64,000 nucleotides of DNA from Chryseobacterium oncorhynchi (lineage in GTDB: Bacteria; Bacteroidota; Bacteroidia; Flavobacteriales; Weeksellaceae). This document shows, piece after piece, positions 8,117 through 17,336 of the stretch; the first letter of the stretch is position 1; every line of letters begins with the position of its first letter. The stretch covers positions 182,915-246,914 of the forward strand of contig NZ_PPEI02000006.1 of NCBI RefSeq assembly GCF_002899895.1, in the 5' to 3' direction. The notes under the pieces are model-generated. The model did no database searches. It was not told where the DNA came from and saw nothing but the letters and a program-made list of their open reading frames with translations. The translations under genes and the position numbers were made by a program.

Positions 8117-9805
8117 GTGAAAAAAACTAATACGAATTATCTTCCCTATATAAGATCTCTCATCTATTTATTTCCTTTATTTATCCTGATTTCATGCGGG
8201 GTTTCAAAGTCTGTTAACCATCTTCCGGAGGTAAAGCAATATTCATTGGAAATTCCAAAAGTGAATAAAATCAATGATACCACATTCAGCTATAATCAGA
8301 ATTTTCTGACCAAAAATAAGCAACAGCTTTGGGAGCTTTATATTAAAGGAAATCCTTTGCAGCTAGGTTATAATAATGGAGCATTAACTCAGGATTTAAT
8401 GCAAAAACAGGAGGAAATTTTCTTCTCGAAAGTAGAGGGTTTTGTTCCGTCAAGATTTAAGCAGAAACTTTTGAATGGTTTCTTAAAATGGTACAACAGA
8501 AAAATGTATCTCAACGTAAGAGAAGACTATCAGGCAGAATTATACGGTTTGTCACAATACTCTTCCAACCAATATGATTTTATTGCTTCCAAGTATCTGA
8601 GAAATCTTTATCTGCACGGTGCACACGATATCGGACACGCCATGCAGGATTTGGCGATGGTTGGATGTACCTCTCTGGCTGTGTGGAATGAAAATACAGA
8701 AGATGGAGATTTATTGATTGGAAGAAACTTTGATTTTTATGTGGGAGATGACTTTTCCAAAAATAAGCTGGTTGAATTTGTAGAACCGGAAGATGGAATT
8801 CCCTACATGTCCGTAAGCTGGCCGGGGATGATTGGCGTAGTTTCCGGAATGAATAAAGAAGGAATTACAGTGACCATTAATGCAGGGAAATCAAAAATTC
8901 CTTTAACAGCAAAGACTCCTATTTCTCTGGTAACAAGGGAGATTCTTCAATATGCAAAAAATATAGATGATGCCATTGCTATTGTAAAAAAAAGGAACGT
9001 TTTTGTCTCAGAATCAATTCTGGTGGGAAGTGCCCATGATAAAAATGCAGTAATCATTGAAGTTTCACCGAAAAATTTCGGAGTATATAAAGTACAGAAT
9101 ACAAGTAAGGTATTTTGTACCAATCATTTTCAGTCTGATACCTATAAAAATGATGCAAGAAATCAGAAGCAGATCAAGGAAAGTCATTCTGCTTACCGCT
9201 ATGAAAAATTACAAGAACTTTTACAGGAAGAAAAAAAGCTGAATCCTGAGAAAATGGCTTCTATTTTAAGGAACAGATCCGGTTTAAAAGATGAAAGCAT
9301 AGGGTATGGAAATGAAAAAGCCTTGAACCAACTTTTGGCCCATCATGCTGTGATATTCTCGCCTCAGAAAAAATTAGTCTGGGTGTCTTCCAATCCTTAT
9401 CAACTGGGAGAATTCGTGTGTTATGATCTTAATGAAATCTTTTCAGATCAGGGGTTGAAACCTAATGATTTCTCAAAATCACAACTTAATATTGCAAGGG
9501 ATCCTTTTGCAGATTCACAGGAGTTTAAAAATTATGAGGAATACAGGCAGATAAGCTCTAAAATTAATGATGCCATTCACAATAAGGAAATACTTTCAGA
9601 TAATTTTATTGCTCATTATCAGTCCTTAAATCCGGATTTCTGGAAAGGATATTTTGTGGCAGGAAAATATTATTTTCAGAAAAAAGAGTATTCAAAGGCA
9701 AAGTCTGAATTTGAAAAAGCACTTACTAAGGAAATAACAACAGTTCCGGACCAGAAAACAGTTGAAAAGTATTTAAATAAGGCTATTAAAAAAATAAACA
9801 ATTAA
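8117..9805 (+). CDS. C45-family (acyl-CoA:6-APA acyltransferase-like) Ntn hydrolase, lipoprotein
   Basis: The 562-residue protein begins at GTG (8117). It has a lipoprotein signal with lipobox LISC (Cys27), so it should be anchored to a membrane outside the cytoplasm. The core resembles the AAT/C45 family: GHAMQDLAMVGCTS places the nucleophile at Cys184, and DGDLLIGRNFDF follows. Residues after about 490 look TPR-like. Family members self-cleave before the Cys and then hydrolyse or transfer acyl groups. Being in the pigment operon and exported, it is a candidate for forming or breaking the polyene-resorcinol ester at the envelope. That is inference. Confidence 0.75.
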   Translation: MKKTNTNYLPYIRSLIYLFPLFILISCGVSKSVNHLPEVKQYSLEIPKVNKINDTTFSYNQNFLTKNKQQLWELYIKGNPLQLGYNNGALTQDLMQKQEEIFFSKVEGFVPSRFKQKLLNGFLKWYNRKMYLNVREDYQAELYGLSQYSSNQYDFIASKYLRNLYLHGAHDIGHAMQDLAMVGCTSLAVWNENTEDGDLLIGRNFDFYVGDDFSKNKLVEFVEPEDGIPYMSVSWPGMIGVVSGMNKEGITVTINAGKSKIPLTAKTPISLVTREILQYAKNIDDAIAIVKKRNVFVSESILVGSAHDKNAVIIEVSPKNFGVYKVQNTSKVFCTNHFQSDTYKNDARNQKQIKESHSAYRYEKLQELLQEEKKLNPEKMASILRNRSGLKDESIGYGNEKALNQLLAHHAVIFSPQKKLVWVSSNPYQLGEFVCYDLNEIFSDQGLKPNDFSKSQLNIARDPFADSQEFKNYEEYRQISSKINDAIHNKEILSDNFIAHYQSLNPDFWKGYFVAGKYYFQKKEYSKAKSEFEKALTKEITTVPDQKTVEKYLNKAIKKINN

Positions 9806-9938
9806 TTGTAAACTCCTTTTATAGTTGTTTTTATTGCGAATTTATTCATTTTGAAAATATATTTTTATTAATAATGTAACATTTCGTGTTTTTTGACACT
9901 AACTGATTAATCACATTTATTAATTTTAAGTATTACAC

Positions 9939-12581
9939 ATGAAAAAAATTCGACTTAGTGTTAAATTTCTGCTGCTTTGTTCATTTTTCAGTTTTGGGGT
10001 ATTTTCTGCCCAAAAATATGAGCAAACAATCAAAGACTATGTAAATTCTGGAAAAGGGGCTTTCCAAAGAGTGAATCCGGAGCTGAAGACTTTTAAAATT
10101 GTAAATATTGACCCTTCTCAAAGTTTAAAGGGTGATATTGTAGGAATCCAGCAAACGATCAACAACTATCCTATTTTTGGAAGCTCTGCTAACGTTTTGA
10201 TCAGGGACGGGAAAGTTCTGAATTTTGCAGATACCTTTATTAAAACATACCCTTCAGCGGTTAAAGGCAAGGAAAGTTCAAGAAAAGAATCTTTAATTGC
10301 TGATGCTGCCAAAAAGATGAATGGCTTGTCTTCAGCAAAGAATATTGATGGCAAACAGGGGCCTTTAAAGGCAAATACTGTATATTTTGCTAAAGGAGGA
10401 GAGTTGATACTTGGTTATCAGGTTACTATTGAAGAAAAAGGAACAAGCAATATCTGGAATACTATTATCAGTACAGAAGATGGTTCTATTCTATATCAGG
10501 AAAATACAACCCTTTCCTGCAGTTTCCATGACGATGCTTACGATCAACACTCTTCGGAGCATGAAAATCATAATCATGGGGCTCATGCAGCTGTTTTTCC
10601 AAGTAATTTAAGTAAAACAAAAGAATATTCCAATCTTGTTTTAGCGCCTGATAATGCATCTTATAATGTATTGGCGTTTCCGGTAGAAGCTCCTACATTT
10701 GGAAGCCGTAGCCTTTTGAATAACCCTTGGGACCTGACGGCCTCTCCGGAAGGATGGCATTCTGACGGAACCAACCACTATACAATAACAAGAGGTAATA
10801 ATGCATTTGCATATACTGATGAAAACAATACCAATTCTCCGCAGTTTTCACCAGACGGCGGAGAAAGCAGAGTATTTGATTTCCCAATGGATATTACCTT
10901 AGGCCAACAAAACTATACGTCTGCAGCAGTAACCAATTTATTTTATACAACCAATAAAATGCACGATGTATTTTATAAATTTGGATTTACAGAGTCTGCA
11001 AGAAATTACCAAACCAATAATTTTACGAATGGTGGAGCGGGTAATGATCCTGTTCTTGCTGAATCACGTGATGGAAGTGGTATAAATAATGCAAACTTTA
11101 ATCCTGGTGTAGATGGTACCAGCGGAAGAATGCAGATGTTTCTATTTGTACCGAATGGAGCAAGATATCTTTATTATAACTCCCCAGCAAGCTATTTGAA
11201 TAGAACTCCGGCGGCAGGAACGGCTAACTTCGGTCCTCAGCTTATAGGTAGTCCTCCTGTAACAGGGGATTTAGCCCTTTCAACCCCTGCAGATGCGTGT
11301 ACTGCAGTTACTGCTGGTAGCCTTACCGGAAAAATTGCAGTAGTAACGGCTGCTACGTGTGGGTTTGCTGTTAAAACAAAAAATCTGCAAAATGCAGGGG
11401 CAATAGGAGTGATACAATATCATCCAAATAGTGATCAGCCTGTAGGACTTGGTGGTACAGATGCTACTATTACAATTCCTACCATCATGGTTGGAAAATC
11501 AGAAGGCGAATTTTTGGTGAGTGAAATAAACAATGGAGTAGTTGTAAATGCAACATTGAAAACAGAGGCTGTTTATAAAGATGCAAGTTTAGATAATGGA
11601 ATTATAAGCCATGAATATGGGCACGGAATATCCAATCGTCTTACAGGTACAGGAAGTTCTTGTCTATCTTATATCTCTTCCAATGAACAGATGGGAGAAG
11701 GATGGTCTGACTTCTTTGCCTTGATGATGACTACCAAACCGGGTGATAATGCGTCCATAGCAAGAGGAATAGGAACCTTTACTTCCGGAGAGGGAATAAC
11801 TGGGGGCGGAATAAGACCCGCAAGATATTCTCCTGATTTCGCGGTTAATAACTACACTTACGGACGAACTAACGGTATGAAAACCAACGGAAGTTTTCTA
11901 GGTATTGCAGTTACAGTGCCGGATGTTCACAGTATAGGATTTATTTGGGCTTCAATGCTTTGGGATCTTAACTGGAAGTATGTAGAAAAATATGGATATA
12001 GCAGTAATGTTTTAGCTGATCCTAACAGCGGAAGTGCAAAAGTTTTACAGTTGGTAATGGACGCTCTTAAGCTACAACAGTGTAATCCTACTTTTGTACA
12101 GGGAAGAGATGCTATCATAGCTGCTGATTTAGCTTCTACAGGCGGACAAAACAAATGTCTTATCTGGAATACATTTGCTAAAAGAGGTTTAGGAGTAAAT
12201 GCTTCTGCCGGTGCATTGGGCGGATTGGTATTTGGAGCCAGTCAGCCACTACCGGACATCACCGATCAGGTAGAGGACTTTACAGTTCCTGCAGATTGTG
12301 AAACATTGGCAGTGAAAGAGATATCAAACTCTAAGGGTATTTCAATCTATCCAAATCCGGTAAGAAATGAATTTACCATAAAAACTCCGTCAGGAATGAA
12401 TCTTTCAGGAATCACGACTGTTTCTATCTATGATTTTACAGGTAAGCTGATTTCTACGGAAAATATTAACCTTAATAAGCAAACTACCATTAATGCCAGT
12501 CAATTAATTAATGGAACTTATATTGTAAAAATAAGCGGTAATTCCATCAACTATTCTCAGAAGATTATCGTTTCAAAATAG
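9939..12581 (+). CDS. Secreted M36 (fungalysin) metalloprotease with PA domain and T9SS sorting domain
   Basis: The 880-residue preproprotein has a signal peptide (about residues 1-24), an FTP-type propeptide, and a PA-like insert around residues 440-540. The zinc site is HEYGH (558-562), with the third ligand Glu587 in GEGWSD. The last 80 residues start with ISIYPNPV and end in a KIIVSK-like strand, a typical type A C-terminal signal for type IX secretion. It is thus an extracellular or surface protease of the broad fungalysin family. It follows the C45 gene by 133 bases and probably has its own promoter. A pigment role is not indicated. Confidence 0.92.
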   Translation: MKKIRLSVKFLLLCSFFSFGVFSAQKYEQTIKDYVNSGKGAFQRVNPELKTFKIVNIDPSQSLKGDIVGIQQTINNYPIFGSSANVLIRDGKVLNFADTFIKTYPSAVKGKESSRKESLIADAAKKMNGLSSAKNIDGKQGPLKANTVYFAKGGELILGYQVTIEEKGTSNIWNTIISTEDGSILYQENTTLSCSFHDDAYDQHSSEHENHNHGAHAAVFPSNLSKTKEYSNLVLAPDNASYNVLAFPVEAPTFGSRSLLNNPWDLTASPEGWHSDGTNHYTITRGNNAFAYTDENNTNSPQFSPDGGESRVFDFPMDITLGQQNYTSAAVTNLFYTTNKMHDVFYKFGFTESARNYQTNNFTNGGAGNDPVLAESRDGSGINNANFNPGVDGTSGRMQMFLFVPNGARYLYYNSPASYLNRTPAAGTANFGPQLIGSPPVTGDLALSTPADACTAVTAGSLTGKIAVVTAATCGFAVKTKNLQNAGAIGVIQYHPNSDQPVGLGGTDATITIPTIMVGKSEGEFLVSEINNGVVVNATLKTEAVYKDASLDNGIISHEYGHGISNRLTGTGSSCLSYISSNEQMGEGWSDFFALMMTTKPGDNASIARGIGTFTSGEGITGGGIRPARYSPDFAVNNYTYGRTNGMKTNGSFLGIAVTVPDVHSIGFIWASMLWDLNWKYVEKYGYSSNVLADPNSGSAKVLQLVMDALKLQQCNPTFVQGRDAIIAADLASTGGQNKCLIWNTFAKRGLGVNASAGALGGLVFGASQPLPDITDQVEDFTVPADCETLAVKEISNSKGISIYPNPVRNEFTIKTPSGMNLSGITTVSIYDFTGKLISTENINLNKQTTINASQLINGTYIVKISGNSINYSQKIIVSK

Positions 12582-12602
12582 TAAAATAAATAATTAGGAA
12601 GT

Positions 12603-12640
12603 AAAAGCCTTGGAATACTATATTTCGGGGCTTTTCTTTA
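12603..12640. terminator. Terminator between convergent genes
   Basis: AAAAGCC (12603-12609) pairs with GGCTTTT (12629-12635), with further weak pairing inside (CCTTGGAA against TTCGGGG) and a T-rich tail. It lies between the M36 protease and the convergent GT2-DUF2062 gene. The A-rich 5' flank could serve the minus strand. Confidence 0.7.
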
Positions 12641-12648
12641 TTCGTAAT

Positions 12649-13821
12649 TTAATTGTTTTCCGGATTCAGTTTATTCAGAAATAGAAAAGTGCTTATTCCT
12701 GCTAAAGCAGACAAAGTCGTACTTAAGATGAAACTTCCAATAACATATTGAAGCAGATTATTCTTAATGAGCTCAAAATTAAGATCCTGACTTAAAACAT
12801 TACTGTCTCCATGAACAAACGGGGAACCAAGAAACAATGATGCGGCAATAATAAACGGAATGAAAGGAGGGAGACTCACGTTGGAGGCTACGAATGCAAG
12901 AACTTTATTCAGCTTGAAAAGAACAGATAAACTGATGACTAATAGCGTTTGAAATCCCCAAAATGGAGATAGCCCGATAAAGACTCCAAGGGCAATGGAA
13001 AAAGCCTTTGTACGGTTGCTACCATCGCTTTCCAATACATCTTCCTTTATGAATTTTTTAAAACTTTTTTTTTTGAAGTTATTCACGAAGTTTCTCGGAA
13101 TAATATAAAAAAGAGTGATCGTTACTAAAATCGTATTCAAGATACTGATCCTTGTAAAATCCTTAAACGGCCTGAAATGTGAAACACGTTCTGCGGGATC
13201 ATATAGCACCTTGATAGGAATATTTTTTACAGGAACATGTCTCCATGCAGTCCTTACAATGATCTCAATTTCAAACTCAAATTTTGGAGTGAAATATTTC
13301 TTTGGAATTTTGTGCAAAGGATATAGCCTGTAACCGGATTGAGTGTCTTCCAGCCTAATTCCTGTTTCGAACCAAAACCAAAAATTAGAAAATCTGTTTC
13401 CGAAGCTGCTTTTCTTTGGAATACCATCTTGGGACATATTTCTATTTCCAATTAATAGTACCTCTTCGTTTTCCTGAAGCAAAGCATCTACAAATACAGG
13501 AATATCATCGGGATAATGCTGGCCGTCAGAATCAATGGTTATGGCATAATCATAGTTCAGTTCCTTAGCTTTTCTAAAGCCTATTTTCAATCCGTTTCCT
13601 TTTCCTTTGTTCTCAGGTAGGGAGATGGTGGTAATGTGAGGATATTGAGCAAGAATTTGAGGAGTAGAATCGGTAGAACCGTCATTGACCACAATAATAC
13701 TTTCGGTATAGTTCAAAACACCGTCTATTACCCTTTTAAGGGTTTTTTCATTATTGTAGGTAGGTATTAAAACGCAAATCTTCTTTTCAGAAATCACATT
13801 TTGTACTTCAGCAAGGGACAT
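12649..13821 (-). CDS. Family 2 glycosyltransferase fused to DUF2062 membrane domain
   Basis: The 390-residue protein has an N-terminal GT2 domain (residues about 12-230) with LIPTYNNE near the start and the metal-binding IDSDGQHYPDD. A C-terminal DUF2062 domain (about 265-380) has two to three hydrophobic segments and the GLSPFWGFQ motif. Related polyprenyl-phosphate sugar transferases act at the cytoplasmic membrane. GT2 genes are common in aryl polyene clusters and may glycosylate the product or its lipid acceptor. This is the last gene of the minus-strand pigment operon; the next upstream gene ends four bases before its ATG. The sugar and the acceptor cannot be told from the sequence. Confidence 0.85.
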   Translation of the reverse strand: MSLAEVQNVISEKKICVLIPTYNNEKTLKRVIDGVLNYTESIIVVNDGSTDSTPQILAQYPHITTISLPENKGKGNGLKIGFRKAKELNYDYAITIDSDGQHYPDDIPVFVDALLQENEEVLLIGNRNMSQDGIPKKSSFGNRFSNFWFWFETGIRLEDTQSGYRLYPLHKIPKKYFTPKFEFEIEIIVRTAWRHVPVKNIPIKVLYDPAERVSHFRPFKDFTRISILNTILVTITLFYIIPRNFVNNFKKKSFKKFIKEDVLESDGSNRTKAFSIALGVFIGLSPFWGFQTLLVISLSVLFKLNKVLAFVASNVSLPPFIPFIIAASLFLGSPFVHGDSNVLSQDLNFELIKNNLLQYVIGSFILSTTLSALAGISTFLFLNKLNPENN

Positions 13822-13825
13822 TATA

Positions 13826-14302
13826 TTATTTTAAAGTGGCTCTTTCAGCCTCGGTAATGGTTTTAGACTGCAATGCAAACCTCTTGATATAATTTTTCAA
13901 GGCTGTACTTTGTTTGTTGTAATTGCTCAGTAGGAAAGCCTTATCATCTTTTAGACTACCTCGGTAACCCACAATTTTAGGAATGTTTTCCTGAACACTT
14001 AATCTGATCAGACGTAATTCTGCATTATTAGGATTACTTTTGATAATAGCTTCAAGACTTGTAGCTCCAGTCTTTACAAGGGCTTTTCTATTTCCCTTGG
14101 AAACCTTTGCTTCCATGATCTTTGCGGCTGCTTTATAACCTAAAGTGACTGCATCAGAACCTGATTGCTTTTCTGCAATTCCTATGAAATTTTCAGTATT
14201 GGCTGCAGAATCGTTGGCCTTGGCATAGCTGTTTCTCACAGCTTCTATGTCAGACTGAAAGAAAAAAATAAATGCCGCTACGAATGAGAAGATAAGTTTC
14301 AT
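13826..14302 (-). CDS. Small exported protein of the pigment operon, function unknown
   Basis: The 158-residue protein has an N-terminal hydrophobic segment (about residues 1-16) that looks like a signal peptide, then a largely helical, Ala/Lys-rich body without cysteines or recognised motifs. Its start overlaps the stop of the upstream dehydratase gene by four bases, which indicates translational coupling. It lies with lolA-like, lipoprotein and beta-barrel genes, so a periplasmic role in pigment transport or placement is reasonable but unproven. Confidence 0.7.
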   Translation of the reverse strand: MKLIFSFVAAFIFFFQSDIEAVRNSYAKANDSAANTENFIGIAEKQSGSDAVTLGYKAAAKIMEAKVSKGNRKALVKTGATSLEAIIKSNPNNAELRLIRLSVQENIPKIVGYRGSLKDDKAFLLSNYNKQSTALKNYIKRFALQSKTITEAERATLK

Positions 14303-14679
14303 GCCGTTAATTTTTTATAGCTTACAGACAATTTCAATGCAATAGTCTCGCCAAAGGAAGTTATGTTTTTTACTTTAACATCTTCTTCATTTTCAGTAAT
14401 ATCCAATTGAAGTTTCAGATCCGGAGTTTCAAAAGGATTGATAATGGCCATGAATTTTACGTTCGACGCCGTTTTTAAGAATAATTTTGAACCTGTAAAT
14501 TCTTCTGTCAGTTCTTTAATAATCTGCATCATACAAACACCAGGTGTCACAGGATTTCCCGGAAAATGGCCCTTGAAAATATCATGATCTTTATTTAAGT
14601 TGATATGCGCAATAAAACTTCCGTTTTCTGCTTTTTCGTATGATGTTAAAGTATAAAAGTCTGTAAGAATGGTCTGCAT
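14299..14679 (-). CDS. ApeI-like hotdog 3-hydroxyacyl-ACP dehydratase (His half-site)
   Basis: The 126-residue single-hotdog protein aligns with FabZ around FKGHFPGNPVTPG. The catalytic His is present (His38), but the Glu expected fourteen residues later is Gln52 (PGVCMMQ). In FabZ the His and Glu of one site come from two different subunits. A protein with only the His therefore fits a heterodimer, and the E. coli aryl polyene dehydratases ApeI and ApeP are known to form one. The likely partners in this window are the two ApeP-like proteins at 32617 and 33067, which keep the Glu. It should dehydrate 3-hydroxyacyl-ACP to the trans-enoyl form at each cycle. Confidence 0.82.
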   Translation of the reverse strand: MQTILTDFYTLTSYEKAENGSFIAHINLNKDHDIFKGHFPGNPVTPGVCMMQIIKELTEEFTGSKLFLKTASNVKFMAIINPFETPDLKLQLDITENEEDVKVKNITSFGETIALKLSVSYKKLTA

Positions 14680-14681
14680 AA

Positions 14682-15281
14682 TTATTTTTTCATGTTAAAT
14701 GTATAGTAAACCCCTGCTTGAAATGTTACATTGGTATGATCATTATTAATGTGTACAAAACCTTTTTTAATTCTGGCTTCAACACCAATATTTTTTGTAA
14801 TATCATATCCTGCGCCAAACAGCAATCCAAGATCTGCATCTGTAGGAGAATCAATCTCTTTGTGATCTGTCAAAAGTTCTAAAGTAGGGCCGAAATGAAT
14901 ATTAAATTTATCAAAATAAAATTTATTTACAACAGCTCCTCCTACATAAGAAAGAGTGACGGTTTTAGACGCTACGGAAGATTTTTGACTTTCAAATTTT
15001 GCTCCCTGACGAGTATAATAAATTTCCGGTTGAAGAGCATAGAACTTAGCAAATCGGATATTCGCCTGAAAACCAATATAAAAATCTACTTTTGATTTGA
15101 TATCATAAGCATTGCTTCCATAGTGATATCCCTGATTATCGTTATAATAAAAGTAATCTTGTGCAGGTCCGTCAGATAGGTGTGCTATATTAGCACCTAA
15201 TCTGATTCCCGGATTAAAAGTTACCTGGGCAAAAGATAAACTCGAGATCAGTGCAAAAAGCAAGAAATATATTTTTTTCAT
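14682..15281 (-). CDS. Outer-membrane beta-barrel protein (PorT-like family)
   Basis: The 199-residue protein has a signal peptide ending near SFAQ (residue 19), then alternating polar/hydrophobic strands and repeated aromatic ends, closing in GVYYTFNMKK. This is the usual shape of small flavobacterial outer-membrane barrels. It starts 7 bases after the preceding lipoprotein gene and ends 2 bases before the dehydratase gene. It may help lodge the pigment in the outer membrane, where flexirubins are found. No substrate can be inferred. Confidence 0.78.
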   Translation of the reverse strand: MKKIYFLLFALISSLSFAQVTFNPGIRLGANIAHLSDGPAQDYFYYNDNQGYHYGSNAYDIKSKVDFYIGFQANIRFAKFYALQPEIYYTRQGAKFESQKSSVASKTVTLSYVGGAVVNKFYFDKFNIHFGPTLELLTDHKEIDSPTDADLGLLFGAGYDITKNIGVEARIKKGFVHINNDHTNVTFQAGVYYTFNMKK

Positions 15282-15288
15282 GTAGAAG

Positions 15289-15924
15289 TTATTCAGTTTC
15301 GGTTATTTGAAATAGTTTTATATTGATCTTGAAATCCTTGTGTTGTAGATTTAAGCTATCCGCGAAGATATGCTTTTTTGCCCCAAATGTAAAATCGATT
15401 TTCTCCTTGTTGTTTTTGGTGTAAATGATCTGTTTCAGTAGCCCATTTTCCTTGTTGAAGAATAGATAATAGCCCTTGTTGTCAATCCTTGAAAGATAGA
15501 TTTTAGAGCTTTCATTTTCAAAGCTTTCACTTACCGGATATTGTTTTTTCAATAGCTGCTGAAAGTCGTTTTTTAGAAAATTAATGACGATTTTTTTATC
15601 CAGATCGGGCAGTACATAATTCAGTTTAAAATTATTGTCCGAAATCTCAAAATCAATCAGCTTATTGCCAAAGTCAGAGGTTAATACGACACGGTGTGTC
15701 GTTTCGTTTAATTTTTTGATGATAAGGATTCCGCTTACGTGATTTTTATAAATGTCCATCTGACATTTATAAACATAATCTTCAGTAGATGAAAAATAAA
15801 GATTTTCAACAGTCTTTTCAGTTGTTGAAACTGACTTTACATCACTTAGCTGATACGTTTTACAGGAAACTACCAGTAATAGAAACAGGCTACAAAGTAA
15901 ATTCTGACGCAGGAATTGAAGCAT
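15289..15924 (-). CDS. Outer-membrane lipoprotein, possible LolB-like partner of the LolA-like carrier
   Basis: The best start is the ATG at 15924, giving 211 residues with a clean lipoprotein signal (LLLVVSC). The longer frame back to a GTG at 15963 would bury the signal in the polar N-terminus. The first 35 bases overlap the 3' end of the lolA-like gene, so the two are coupled. The body is beta-rich with no cysteine after the lipobox. A LolA-like carrier plus a lipoprotein receptor is a recurring pair in aryl polyene clusters. By that analogy this protein may receive the pigment lipid at the outer membrane; direct homology to LolB is not obvious. Confidence 0.7.
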   Translation of the reverse strand: MLQFLRQNLLCSLFLLLVVSCKTYQLSDVKSVSTTEKTVENLYFSSTEDYVYKCQMDIYKNHVSGILIIKKLNETTHRVVLTSDFGNKLIDFEISDNNFKLNYVLPDLDKKIVINFLKNDFQQLLKKQYPVSESFENESSKIYLSRIDNKGYYLFFNKENGLLKQIIYTKNNKEKIDFTFGAKKHIFADSLNLQHKDFKINIKLFQITETE

Positions 15925-16516
15925 TGATCTTTGTGTTTTTGAAAACAATATTCGTGGTATCACCTGAAGCCTCCGTCATATTAACCTGAGAAACCGTAGA
16001 CTGGTTCTTTGGGAAATAAAGCTCAATCTGTTTGATGTATTTCAGCAGTTGTGAGGTCTTTGGGACAAACTTAGCTACATTGTAATTTCCATTCTTGAAG
16101 TAGGTTACTGTAAATTCAGGATCATTGAACATGGTTCCGTTTGAACTTCCTACAATCAGTTTATTGATCTTTTCAAAGGTTTTGCTTTTAGCATCCACAG
16201 AAGATTTTTTCCCTTGATCATTGATGAAGATCTTATTGCTTTTAAAAACAATGCTGTATTGATAAGGCTTTGTATATTTCCAGCTCAGCATATTAGGAGT
16301 TTGTAAAGACATTTTTCCGTAGGTGACAATGCTTTTATCCAAAAAGTCCATTTTTTTGGTTTGGGTAAAATCACTCTGCAATGTTTTGATTTCCTTGGTC
16401 TCTGAGGAAACTTTTGACACAAATGCTTTGGCCTCGGCTCCCGACATGGCTGTATTTTGTGCAAAAAAGAAACCGGATATCAGTAAAAATGCTCCTAGAG
16501 CAATATTTTTAATCAT
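15890..16516 (-). CDS. LolA-like outer-membrane lipid/lipoprotein carrier
   Basis: The 208-residue periplasmic protein has a signal peptide ending at FFAQ (about residue 19). It then has the LolA pattern: a conserved SDFTQTK segment near residue 50, G.M.L..P..L.W.Y..P and a beta-sheet body that would form the half-open barrel. LolA shuttles acylated cargo across the periplasm. In aryl polyene clusters the dedicated homologue is thought to carry the pigment lipid. It overlaps the deacetylase gene by four bases upstream and the lipoprotein gene downstream. Confidence 0.85.
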   Translation of the reverse strand: MIKNIALGAFLLISGFFFAQNTAMSGAEAKAFVSKVSSETKEIKTLQSDFTQTKKMDFLDKSIVTYGKMSLQTPNMLSWKYTKPYQYSIVFKSNKIFINDQGKKSSVDAKSKTFEKINKLIVGSSNGTMFNDPEFTVTYFKNGNYNVAKFVPKTSQLLKYIKQIELYFPKNQSTVSQVNMTEASGDTTNIVFKNTKINASIPASEFTL

Positions 16517-17265
16517 TTTTTTCTTGAATTTGTAATTGAATCAACGGTAAATGTTGAGTACTTTTTATCTTTCAAAAATACTAATAAATCTACCAGTACA
16601 CGATACGTTTTTTCTGAGGTATCATGGAGTAGAATAATACTCCCTTTTCTTAAATCTTTAGTAATTCTTTTGTAGATTTTCTTTTCGTCATCAATGATGG
16701 TATCCAGAGAACGGACGTTCCAGCCGATGCTTATTTTATGAGTTTGCTTAATGGCTTTTGCAATACTCGGATTGGTAACCCCGAAAGGAGGTCTGTATAA
16801 ATTGGTCTGTATGTTTCCAACATTATTTATCACCTTATCACAGTTTTCAATTTCTGCGATCATTTTGGAAGTGGATAAGAAGCCTGTTGATTTAGAATGG
16901 GTTAATGTGTGGTTTCCGATAGTGTGGCCTTCAGTAATAATTCTCTGAAATGTTTCAGGATATTTTTCAATCTGCTTTCCGATACAGAAAAAAGTTGCTT
17001 TTATCTGTTGTTCTTTGAGTAAATCTAAAAACTTCGGTGTAAACTCGGTGGGTCCATCATCAAAAGTCAGAGCAATTTCCTTGATTTTTGTACGTTTATG
17101 GGTAATACTGTTGACAAAATATCCCAGTTCAATAGCGAATGATCCCCAAACAACTACAGCAGAAAAAGCAAGAAAACAAGCCATATACACCCAAAAGCTT
17201 CCCTGAAACGCATAGATAAAAACGTTACAGAAGAGATAAAATAAGATGAATGAATAGTGTTTCAT
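16513..17265 (-). CDS. Polysaccharide deacetylase-like membrane protein (CE4 / NodB fold)
   Basis: The 250-residue protein has two hydrophobic segments within the first 50 residues, then a NodB domain with TFDDGPTEF (metal Asp pair), HTIGNHTLTHSK (metal His pair HxxxH) and RPPFG. All key CE4 motifs are present, so it is probably an active metal-dependent N- or O-deacetylase facing the periplasm. Its gene is coupled to the lolA-like gene by a 4-base overlap. Its role in the pigment locus is unclear; trimming a sugar on the pigment lipid is one possibility. Confidence 0.85.
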   Translation of the reverse strand: MKHYSFILFYLFCNVFIYAFQGSFWVYMACFLAFSAVVVWGSFAIELGYFVNSITHKRTKIKEIALTFDDGPTEFTPKFLDLLKEQQIKATFFCIGKQIEKYPETFQRIITEGHTIGNHTLTHSKSTGFLSTSKMIAEIENCDKVINNVGNIQTNLYRPPFGVTNPSIAKAIKQTHKISIGWNVRSLDTIIDDEKKIYKRITKDLRKGSIILLHDTSEKTYRVLVDLLVFLKDKKYSTFTVDSITNSRKK

Positions 17266-17336
17266 CGCTCGCTGTTTTTAAATAACAAAAGTAATGTATT
17301 ATCTGATAGTGTTTTAGAAATTTCGTGAATACATCA